Positions 43,401 to 55,400 of a DNA stretch of 64,000 nucleotides are shown one piece after another. The translations under genes were made by a program, and so were the position numbers. The notes under the pieces were generated by a model. It saw nothing but the letters and a program-made list of their open reading frames with translations, made no database searches and was not told the origin of the DNA. Each line of letters begins with the position of its first letter. The stretch's first letter is position 1. Source of the DNA: Phascolarctos cinereus (lineage: Eukaryota > Chordata > Mammalia > Diprotodontia > Phascolarctidae); NCBI RefSeq assembly GCF_002099425.1, contig NW_018343964.1, positions 11,952,001-12,016,000 of the forward strand, read 5' to 3'.

Positions 43401-46400
43401 CTTCACAATTATTATCTCATTCATCTTCACAACTTGGAAAGTAGGTGATATTACTATCTTCCTTTTAGAGTAGAGGAAACTGAGGCAGGCAGATGTTAAG
43501 TGATTTGCTCACAAAATTAGTAAGTATCTAAGGCCAGATTTGATATCCTAACTCTAGGCCCCATGCTCTATTTACTGTGCCACCTAGGGAATTCTTTGGA
43601 GAATGGCCTCAATTTTTTTCAGTGAAAAATGAGGCAAGGCAAAAGCTAGACAGTAGTGGGGGATGGGAAAGAACCACGGGAAGGTTTGAGGAGGGATGAA
43701 AAGATTTGGCAACAGGTGTTGTAGCAGAGTGGGACGGTGAGTTGATTAGGCAGTGTGAAAGGACTGCCTTGTAACAGTAACGGTCTAGATGAGGTACATA
43801 ACACACATCTGTAGTGAATCCAATCGTCGTTGTTTGGAGATTTTTTTATGTGGTGAGAATGATTCAAGTCCAAGGCTTGGCAGGATGAGACTATCAATAT
43901 GAGGGCAAGAGACTGAAAAGAAAAGGACAAGGTAAAGTTTAATTGCTTCATCAAAGTTTCAAGATGGGGAAGGAGAGTGCAGTTAGTGCAAGGGCGACCA
44001 CCTGGGAAAGAACTGAGGAAGTGGAGGACTGGAGGTCACAGCAAGGATGAAGAACTGGTCTGGCTGCAGGGCATGGAGCATGATATTCGGAGGGCAAAGG
44101 AGGTAGGGTTACAGCCAAGAATCACCTGCCCAGCAAAACTGAGTAGAATCCTGCAGGGGGGGAAATGGGCATTCAGTGAACTAGGGGACTTTCAAGCATT
44201 CCTGAGGAAAAGACCAGAGCTGAATAGGAAATCTGACTTTCAAATACAAGATTCAAGTGGAACATGAAGAGGTAAACAGGAAAGAGAAATCATAAGAGAC
44301 TTGTTAAGGTTGAACTGTTTACATTCCTGCATGGAAAGATGATATTTATAACTCATGAGACCTTTGTCAGTATCAGGGTAGTTGAAGGGAAAAAATTATA
44401 TGTATGTATATAGATAGAGGGCACAGGGTGAGTTGAAGATGAAGAGGTCATATCTGGAGAATAAAATTAAGGGATGAGAGAGGATGATACTAGGATAAGG
44501 AGAAAGGGAGAGGTAGAAAGGAGTAAATTATCTGACAAAAAACAACAGAAAAGAAAAGGCTCTTATAGTAGAGGGGAAATGGAGGAAGGTGAGAGGGAAT
44601 GAGTGAGTCATTTTCTCATAGGATTTGGTTTAACAAAAGAATAACATACACACTCAATGGGGTATGGAAATCTGTCTTACCCTACAGAAAAATGGGGGGG
44701 GGGAGACAAGGGAGCATGGGAATGATAGAGAGGAGGGCAGATTGGGAAAGAGGGTAATCAGAAGCAAATACTTCTGAGAAGGGACAGGGTCAAAAGAGAG
44801 AATTGAATAAATGGGAGGGCAGGATAGGATTAAGGGAAATAGAGTTCGTTTTTCACAACACGTCTGCTAAGGAAGTGTTTTGCATAACTGCACATGTACA
44901 ACCTATATTGAGTTGCTTGCCTTTTCAATGAGGTTGGGTGGGGAGGGAGGAAGGGAGAAAATTTGGAACCCAAAGTTTTAAAAACACATGTTAAAAATTG
45001 TTTTCATGTGCTACTGGAAAATAAGAAATACAGGAAATGGCGTACAGAAGTCTATCCTGCCCTTCAGGAAAATAAAAGGGGAAGGGGATAAGAGAAGTGG
45101 GGGAGAGATAGAAGAGAGGGCAGACTAGTGGAAGGGATATTCAGAATGCATGCCATCTTGGGGTGGGGTGAGGGGTAAGATGGGGTGAAAATTTGGAACT
45201 CAAGATCTTGTGGAAGTAAATGTTGAAAACTAAAAATAAATAAATTTATATATAAAAAAAGAACTGGTCTGGGGGTGCAAGGCAGAAGGAGAAGTAGAAT
45301 GACAATAGTGTAATCAAGTAAGGGAAATTCAGAGTTCATGAACTTGGAAGCGATATGTTTGTGGGAGATGGTAAGATTAAGGGTATAACCAACTTTGTGG
45401 CTGAAGTGGAATACAGAAGTAGATCATGTGATATGATCGAGGTAAAGAACTGTGAGTTGAAGGTGTTTGAGAGAATAGAAACATGTATGTTGAAGTCCCC
45501 TAGTATGAAGGCAAGAGTTGGGAAGGGCAGAAACTCACTGAACTCATTAAAGAAAGAAGGAGAGTGTCCTGGAGGTTGGTGGACAGTATCTCCCAGAATT
45601 TTGATTAGGTAGTAGATATGGATTGAGTGAACCTCAAAGAAGAGGTGACTGAGTAATGGTAGTAGAGGGAGAACATGGAAGTAGTGACAGAGAGCAAGGA
45701 GTATTCAAACTCCCCTACTCCAACCAGTGAGTCGGGGGTAATGGGTAAGAATGCACCAGAGCTGGAAAGGCAGAGATATGGGAGGAGTGCTACCTCCTGA
45801 ATAGCCTCAGGGATACCTTTCCAATCCACCCTTCCTCTTAGCCTTGGGGAAAATCAGAAGGGACAACAACCATGTATTATTCACTAACCCTGACAGCCTG
45901 CATGCTTGAAACCTGAGGGGAGAGCTGAAATTCATGTCAGCTATCAATAATGTACATACAAGCAAAAAATGGTCCCCAGTGAAGAATAAATACCAGGGTA
46001 GGCACACATGCTCAGCCTATGATGAGAACCTTCTCTCTCTCCAGTTACCACCTCCAGCAAACACTTGGCCATGAGCTGGCTTGCTGCCTGAGTATGAGGG
46101 TCCAGGATCCAGCTGTCTGAGTAATGAATGTATCTTCAATTCAATTCAACATACTCATTTTAAGTGCCTGCAGTATACACAGAAGTTCTAGGCACTGAGA
46201 AAGACAAAGTTTACATAAGATGCATACCTAAGACTCATGTCAATATTAAACATTTAACAAACTAATTGGAGAATAAGGTCCAGAGTTGGACTTAATGGAG
46301 CATGACTGAGCATGTCAAGTCTTGGAGTCCCTGCTATTTGGAGACTTGCCTTCCTGGAAATAGAAATGGACAATGACTTCCATGTATTCTTGCCTCCTCA

Positions 46401-49400
46401 TACACCCATATTGAGATCCTACCCACAAGAGGGATCAGTCAAATTCCCACTCCATCTTTTCGTTGAATGAAAGAACCATATGCTCTTAGACTCAGTGCTA
46501 GAAGGGACTTCAGAGATCATCAATTCCATCTCTGTCACCTTTCAGATGGGGAAACTGAGGCACTTAAATGACTTGCCCAGGGTTACCAAGGCTCACAGCT
46601 ATCTGAAGTGGGATTTGAACCTAAGTCTTCCTGTCTCCAAGTCAGGCAATAGGTCAATTATGCCTCGCTGCGCCTTTCCCTATACTCTAAATGTACAGCC
46701 CTCCTTCCCCAGCAAGGTCCTGGACACATTGTGATTATCCTATTTCTGGATCCATTACTATGTATTTTGGGTAAAAAAAAATTAACCCTCTGCACCTCAG
46801 CTTCCACATACATAAAAACGGGGATAATTTCTAACGGCCCTTTCCTACCTCACAGGGTTAGGATTTGTGAGCTGGCTAAAACAGAGGACTTGTTTCCAGC
46901 CCTTCAGAGTTAAGCAGCCAGAGATAAAGATAGGGATAATGTGTGAAGAAGTAGAGGCAAGATTTCTGTTTATCTAGGTTTCTCCAAGTCTGGTATGGCT
47001 GGGGACCCATGCTCCAGAAAGAAAAAGTGGTACCCACTTCTCCAGGCCTCCATCCTCCAGGTATCGATATTCTGGATTGGTCCATGTGGAGAACTTCTCC
47101 AGGATATAGGCAGCCAATCCCACAGGGCAGTTATTCAGTGCACAGCCTAGCATAGGAAAAAAAAAAAGTCAGGTTCCCTTTTGCAAGTCAATTCACTCAT
47201 CTGGGCCTCAGTTTCCTTAACTGAGAAATAATAATTCCTGCCTTATCTGCCTGATGAAGCTGGAATAAAACTTGAAAGTCATCTAGTCCAGCTCCCCACC
47301 CAATTCAAGCAAAACAGTAAGCCAACCTCTTTGCTTGCATCCCTGCAGTGGTGGGGAGCTTGCAACTTCATAAGGCAGCTTAAGGATATCTTTTTTACAC
47401 TTGGCAGAAATTTGTCTCCCCGGTAACTTCCACTCACTGATCTGAGTTTTCCCTTCTGGGGCCACGGATTTTAGAAATTTAATCCTTCTTCCACATGACA
47501 TCCTTTTACACAGGGTTACAAGACTGAGAGGTAGAAATGTCCCGAGAGGTAATCCACTCCAACCCTTTCATTTTACAATGGCCTCCTTTTCCTGCACCTT
47601 TGAACATGCCTAGAACACTCTCCCTCTTCACCTTTGCCTCTCAGTAACCCTTACCTGCATTCAAGGCTCATCCAAGTACTATCTCCTACATGACACCCAT
47701 CCTGATTCTCTTGCATTAGCAAATCCTTTCCCTCTCCCCAACAAAAATTGTTTTATTTATTTTGCAATAATTTTGTATGCACTTGTCTATGTACAAGTTG
47801 TTTTCTCCCAGAAGAATATAAGCTCCCTGAGGGCAGAGCCTACTTTCTTTTCTATTTTTTGTATCCTTAGTGTCTAGGACAGGATCTGGTGCTTAGTAAA
47901 TGCTTAGTGAACTAAGCATTGGATTGAATTGGATGAAGTCTCAGAACTGAGTTGGAATGCTGAGACCAGCCTAAGGACCACCATGTTGCTTTAAGGGCTG
48001 GGTTGGTTGGTTTTTTTTTTTTGTTTTGTTTTGCTATCTGCTAATCCTGGGCCTCTGGAAAATCCCCTCCATGAACAGGGCAGTGGGGTGACTTCTTACC
48101 TACAGTATCGGGCTTGGTGGCCTGGATGTGCAAGTAGCCAGATTCTCTAAATATGCTATGGAGGATCTTCTTGGCAGGGTACAACAGCTGCAAATCCCTC
48201 TCCTGGAAGCCAAAAAGCCATGGGAACCACCGTCCCAGCAGGACAGACGCAAAGTTGGAGAAAATTCCAGAATCACTGAAGCACATATTCACATGGATAC
48301 CTTTCACTTGTCTAGGAATCCAGAGAAAGGGAATTTAGGTCAGGCCAGTGGGCCTTGAAGGAGGAGGTGGGGGCTAGAAAGGAAGGCAAAGAGAATGGGG
48401 AAAGGGAAGGGTAAAGGACAAAGTCCAGGACAAAAGAAAAAGGTGAGGTGTCAAGGAGCACAGGGAGAAAGAAGAGGTACAGCTACATTCAAATTCTGGC
48501 CATTCTAGGATCAATGTGTACTGGGCTTCATTCCAATCCCTTTAGAAGGCCATTGAGTTAGAAGGATTCTGGGATAACAGGTCATTCTACCCAGGGTCTC
48601 TCCCAAATTTCAGTAGCCTGAGCACTCCACCCAAGAGCCTAGCCCCAGGCAACCCTGTCATGGGACCTGGCTCAGGGTACATCATTGGTTTGGACCTCAG
48701 TTCACCCCTTTTTAGAATGGGGACAACCTGTGTCTCTGGTGAGTAACAGTGGTTGTATATGGAGGACAGGAAAGGAGTTAGGAAGACCTGGGTCTAAATC
48801 CCACCTCAAAAACTCAGTCTTTGTGCCAAAAGGTCCTTGGTATTAAATGGCAGCGAGCATTTATGGATACCATCACCCTCATCCCAAAACACTACTGGGC
48901 ACCAGGAAGTTCACGTACTGTGGCATGGGGAGATCTGGAGCAAGAGCCAAAATCTGTATCTGGTACCAGCCAGGACTAAGGTATCTGAGATGGGGTGGAA
49001 ACTGGGCTGCCACACTAGAACCCTTTGGGGGAGAAGGATGCTTCTGTTGCTATGAATGCCCCTATCCCTGCAGATAAGACCAGCCTCATCACCATAACCA
49101 CCTGTATATTCACACAACACAGAGCACAGCACTCACGAGGGCGCCATCTGGGCTATGTTGGTACAGATCAGAGACCCCCAGTCACCACCCTGGACGAAGA
49201 ATTCTTGGAAGCCCAGGCGCCTCATCAGCTTACAGTAGATCTGAGCAGCAGCCACACTGTTGAAGCCTGGAAAAGGGTGGGGTGGGCAGAATCTGAAAAA
49301 TCATGCTTTGAGCCTAGACTTTTTTGGTTCCTCAGTCCCATGGGCTAGTTATCAGGACCTTTGTTATCCCCTGATTAGCAGGACCACAGGGCCCAGAGTG

Positions 49401-52400
49401 GCACTCTGTACCACTGGAGAGAACTCTCATCTACCCCCACCATCCAAGGGACCTCAGGATTCTAACTCCCTCACCCCTTCGGTCTACACTTGGGATAAAG
49501 AAAGTCTGGCAGCCTAGTGCTTTTAGCCTACGTCTCCGTCTCCTCTCCAGAAGCCAAGCACCACTTGAGAATATTAGTAGTGGGACAGAACTGATCACTC
49601 TCCCTCACTTCGCCCTCTGTTGCCATCACCAGCCAACTACACCTATTACTACCACCTCCTCTCCTGGCCACACAGCCTTTCTGCACCTCTATGATGCTGG
49701 TGCTGGTGCTAGTGTAGTGGTAAGAAGGTAGGCTGGGGAGGTTCTGGGGTTATGCAGGAACATGGTGGCAGCAGAGCCATTATAGGCAGGTAAGAAACTG
49801 ATATTAGGAAGCACAGTGGCTGCCCAGTCCTCAGGGCCTTCTAACATGCTGACAAAGATGGAGACCCCCCCAAAAGAGGAGGCTAGCCAGAGAAAGAGAA
49901 ATGAAGGAAGCCGGAGGGGAAACATGAATATATGTTTCCAGCATCTAGAATAGTGCCTTAAATATAGCATGCACTTCAATTATTTAATTTTAATAATAAT
50001 AATTGAATTAAATTCAATAAATTGAATTAAATGTGAGTGGATCCACGTGTGTATAAAGATATGTGTGTATTGTACATATAATGGCAGGAATACAGGTATA
50101 GGACTCTGATTGGGCATGTACCCATGAAAAGCCCTTGGGCACTCAAGTCTACAGGAGAATACTTGTTCACAAATGGTTTTAAATTTACTAAGATAAAATA
50201 GTCTAGACGCAGCTAGGTGGCACAGGTGGCTACAGCACTGGTCTAGAAGTCAGGAAGACCTGACTTCAAATCTGGCTTCAGAAACTTAATAGCTGTGTGA
50301 CCCTGGGCAAGTCACTTAACCCCAACTGCCATCTTCCCTCCCCGCCCCAAAAAGAGAATATTCTGATTCAATGTTCTGCCCTCTCCTGCTGCTCACCAGA
50401 AGTATGAGAATGTGATTGTGAGCTTTGAGAGTCTAACCTGTTCTTTGGAGTCTTCCCTCCCCATAGCCAATGCTTCTCAATCTTCACACAGTATCACTTA
50501 TCCTTCCTATCTTCCACTTTACTCCTTGATTATAGTGTTCCTATACCTCCTCCCACTCTCTCTTTGTGGCTCCCTCCTTTCGCAGCAGCATCTTCTGGTT
50601 CTAAAGACAGTAATCCCTATCCTAGATCCCCTGGGAGGAGGACTATCCTGATGGGAGAATTTAGTCAGGACTGGATAAAGAATGTGGGTACTGTGCATGT
50701 ACCAATGCCTACAGACCAGCATTCATACCTTGCTTGCGAGGTGCTTCAGAGAAGCCATAGCCAGGAATGGAAGGGCAGATGACTTCAAAGATCTGTTATA
50801 ATTCAGACCATGGCTCTCGGGGTCAGTCAGGAGGGGTATGATCTTATAAAATTCATAGAAGGAGCCAGGCCAACCATGAATCATCAACAATGGTTTTACT
50901 TTGTGGCCTGCTGGCGGTTTTGTGGGCTTCACATGGATGAAGTGGATGTCAAGTCCTGGAAGGAAACATAGCAAGGTCAGGTCTAAGGTCAAACAGATCT
51001 ACTTGGGTAGCCCACCACAACCCACACCACGCTCTCAGGAAACTAAGGATCTTGGCCACACTGCTTATCACTTAGTGCCCTATATTTTCTCTCATAGTTT
51101 CATGTGCTCTCATCTCATCTCCCTAGTGGGCTTTTAAACTCTCTTCAAGACAGGGACTTAATTCTATTTCTGTATCCTCCTAGCATCTACCATAGTGCTG
51201 GGCATATGACTCTATAAACATTTATTGAATAATGAATGTTAGCACTAGGGAAGGAGACCAGGAACACATGGATATGGGGTGTGAGATGAGGCAGTTCCTG
51301 GCAGTAGGGAAGGCCAGTGGGTAGATTACTGGAGATGGGGAGGTAGTTCCCTTCACCCACAAAAACAAACTGGGAGGACCAACATCTTTCTCCACCTTCA
51401 AAAATCACCTGAGGACAGGGAATCTGCTGTGGGTGGTAGAGAAGTCAGGTTACCCAGGAATTAGGTCCTATGTATGCAGGAACAAATGGGCCCCCAGGTG
51501 CTATGGAACAGCTTGTAATCTGGGCCTCCAAGGGAGCCCTGTAAGGGATTATTTCTAGGAAACCCCAGCCTTTTTTTAAAAGATTTTTTTAAAGATTTCT
51601 AGGGTTAGGGCATAAGATTTTTTTTCCCAACAAAAGGATTGTCATTTGGAATAACGAAAGGAGGAGGCCATAAATCTCTCGCTCTGAGATAGTTTGAACT
51701 TGGCTAGACTTGTTAAAGGGAGCAGGACAGATGAGATGACCTCTTCATGTCATCTTGAAGATTTCATCAGTCTCCAGGTCCAGGAGATCCATCGCTTTAA
51801 AATAACCATTACTGGAAACATGGCTAGGGAACATGAGTCTAATGTCCAAGCTATGAACACATCCTGACTCCATCACAGAACTATGGGAAGGCTAAGGTGG
51901 AGCAGTATATTTCGGGAAAATACCTTCAATCTTGGTTTTGAAATGAGGATATTGGTTGAGAATCTCCACCTGCTTCTTCCAATCAAACTGGTTCCTCCAA
52001 TAGGAAACTACCTTCTTTAGGTAATTAGAGTTGAACCCATAATGGAAGCGGCTGTCCTCCAGGGACGGTGTGAATCGAGTCAAATCAATCCTCTGGTGTA
52101 AGTCCTGGGGTGGGGGGGGGGGGAAGAAGCAGGAACAAAGAGTGACTGAGGGATAGGAAACAGCTGAAAAACCCTATTCCCTGAAGACATCCACAAACGT
52201 TTAAACAGCAAATCAGGTAGTTGTTCTTCTCTTTAAAAATAAAAGGGTTTTATAAGAGAACGTTGTGCACAATAACAGCCATGTTGTGCTATGACTAATA
52301 TTGATAGACTTACCCCTTCCCAGAAATACAAGGATCTAAGACATCTCCAAAGGCCTCATGATGGAAAACGCTATCCACATTCAAAGAAAGAACTATGGAG

Positions 52401-55400
52401 TTTGAATGCAGATCGAAGCATATTATTTGCTATTCTTTTTCTTCTGTTGAGATTTGTTTTCTCTTTCTGGTGGTTTCTCCTATTGGTTCTAATTCTTACT
52501 TACAACATCACTAATGTGAAAATATGTTTAATAGGAATGTATATGTATAGCCTATATCAGATTGTGCGCCATCTTGGGGAGGGTGGTGGGGAGGAAGGGG
52601 GAGAAAAATTTTAAACTCAAAAGCATATGGAAGTGATTGTTGATAAATCAAAATAAATTAATTTTTTAAAAAAGTACCATAGTGAGTACAGTTACTGCTT
52701 CAACATCATAGAGGTTAGGGGCACAGTACCCTCGAGATCTGGAAAATCCGCATTAAAATTTTTGGCCCTCCCTTCATACCAGAAAAAAAAAGATAAATAA
52801 AATAAGAGGGTTTTGACTAGGTGACTCAGAGGTCCCTTCCAGATCTAAGTTTCTGTGTGTGCATGCTATAGTTTGGTAGTAGCAGAACAAAGTTAAAGCA
52901 AGCACAATATGCTACTGAATTAGGAAAGCAGTATCTTAAAAAATATTTTATTTATGCCCTTTTCTTCCTTTTTTTGTCAGCTAATCACTAACTTTCTTAC
53001 CCTTTCCATTCCCATACTCAATAGAAGACCTCCCTTGTAACAAAGAAGTATAGTCAAGCAAAATACTATGCTTTCACTCTTATAATGGGCCCCTCGTTTG
53101 GAATGACGTTACTATCTCTATGAAGATGACTTTCAGATCTATTTATCCAACCGTATCTCTTTCTTAACATCCAGTTTTGCATCTTCAACTGCCTACTCGA
53201 CATCTCAAACTGGATGTCCTATGTCCTATAGACATCTTTTTTAAAAACTTATTTATTTTGATGAATGAAAATTCAACTTCTCTCCTTCCAACTTCCCCCA
53301 GCAATTGAAAAAGAAAGAAAAATAAAATCTTTGTAACAAATATGCATAATCAAATAAAACAAATTTCCGTGTGGTCCGTGTCCAAAAAAACAAATTTCAA
53401 TCTTCAAAAAGGTCCATCATCTCTTTGTTAGGAGGTAGGAAGCATGTTCCATCATGACTCCCTTGGAATAGTGGTCAGTCATTGTGCTGATCAGAGTTTC
53501 CCTGAACCCTCTTTATATAGAAGGAGGTGAGGAGAGAGGAGTGTGCTCAGCACCAGTGCTCTAGGCTTGACACAGTCTGCTTCTGCTCCCCTACCCCTCT
53601 TCTCTTGCCGTCAACTAGAGCCCAGTCACAAGTTCTTATCCCTTTCATTCTTTCCTTTTAAACCCCTCTTAACAATCTACCCTCCATGATTACTTTGCTT
53701 CACTTAAGACTAAATTCTCCCTTAATGTATTCTCCCTCTTATACCCACCTTTCCCTTCTTCCCCATTTCCCTAAATTCAACTGTGTATTCTTCCCTCCTT
53801 TGACTAATTCAGATGAAAGTGAGGTAGGTTCAAGTGTGACCTATTTTCTCTATCTCTTCCCCTTTGTACAATCTTCTACTTATTAATCTCAATTATGTGA
53901 GATAATTTCCCCTACTCTTGCTAAATCCTTTTCCCTCAATGTATTCCTTTCCTTTCTTTTCCCTTTCTTTTCTTCTTTTTAGATCATCAAAACATAAATA
54001 TAAACAACTCTTGGCCCTCTGTCTTATTAGACTCCCTCTATGACTCCTGATGATAAGATTCTGAGGGGTTACATGTGTCATCTCCTCATATTAGAATGTA
54101 AATGTTTTATGTTTCTCTTGACTTCTACGTCTGTATTTCAAACTTTCTTTGAGCAACTTTGAGCCTTTCATTACGAATGCTTAAAAGTCCTATATTTCAA
54201 TAAAGATCCATTTTTCTTCTTGTTAGGATTATACTCAGTTTTGAACTCTTTGAAAGCAGGGACTGACTTTTGTCTTTCTTTGTATCCCCTGCTCTTAGCA
54301 CAGTAATCGCCACACAGTAGGTGCTTAATAAATAAACATTTGCTGACTGACTAGATAAGTTATTTTTGGTTGTAAGTTCTTTGAAGGCAGAGACAGTTGC
54401 ATACAATTATAGACTGAGAGCTGAAATGAGGCCTCAAAGACCATCTAGTTCATTCTCCTCATTTTAAAGACAAGGAAAATGAGGTCTGGGAAAGTAATAT
54501 CTTACCCAAGGCCTCAGGGGTAGTAAGCACCAGAGATAGGATTTGAACCCAGATCACCTGAGTTGGTAATCTTTCCACTATACCATGTTGCTTTAGATGC
54601 TCAACACCTTATTTGGATGCATTAAGCATGAACACTTGAATGTATTTTTAAAAAACTAACCACTTAAAAAAACCAAACGTCTTATACTCATTTGATTTCT
54701 GGATACCAACCTGCCCCCCAACTATACATACATCCACTTCAGTGCCTCAATCAGTACACAGCACACTGTAGGAGTACAATTACTATTTGGTGATGGATTA
54801 ATTCCAATCCCATCTGTACCCTCCTCCACTATAATGAAGGGGGACAAAGCCCCACATGAGCTGGGAAATTCAAGGCCAGGACCAAAACTAGCAAGGTTTG
54901 TCCAGGTGCCAGGGGTACATTTCTGGCCTGGCCTCTGGGGGACTTACAGCCATCACAGCCTCCTCCCTTAGGATCCCCTGCACAGTGGGGTAGGGTGCCC
55001 TCCTCCTCAATAAGTTATTACCACGTTCACAGTCTTTTTACCTCTCCGAATCCTGTCTTTACTCGCCTTCTGGCTTCTTGAGATTCTCACTACCCATGTA
55101 CTCTTTCTCTAGTGTACTTGACCACACACAGGAATAGTCACACAACACCATCCCACCCCCTGCAACCCCAAATTCAGCCGAGTTATCCAAAGTTTCAGCT
55201 TTCCCGGTTATAGCTCTGCCATCTGGCCACAGGGAAACTCCTAGCCCTGTTCTTCACCCCTTACCTTTTTACTTCCCCATGTGTGACCAGGAAAAGGATT
55301 GGGGAGGAAGGGACAGAGGGGAGAATGGGTGTAGAAGAATCCAGAAAAGGATGAGAAGTCTCTGATACTCTGAGTAGGTTATAGAAACAGCTCCATTCTC

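Larger units (their letters stand above)
41283..45845 (-). mobile_element. Near full-length L2 LINE (antisense), interrupted
   Basis: The L2 3' end lies at 41283 (TAAGCATTTATTAAGCACCT). The - strand then gives the ORF2 C-terminus (antisense of DYCNSLL near 41900), NMSKTE near 42390, palm/linker sequence to 44063, and after an insert the endonuclease GDFN region near 45490, ending about 45845. Removing inserts leaves roughly 3.0-3.2 kb, close to a whole L2. It is decayed, with many frame breaks. It sits in EPHX1 coding intron 6, in the same orientation as the gene. Confidence 0.75.
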
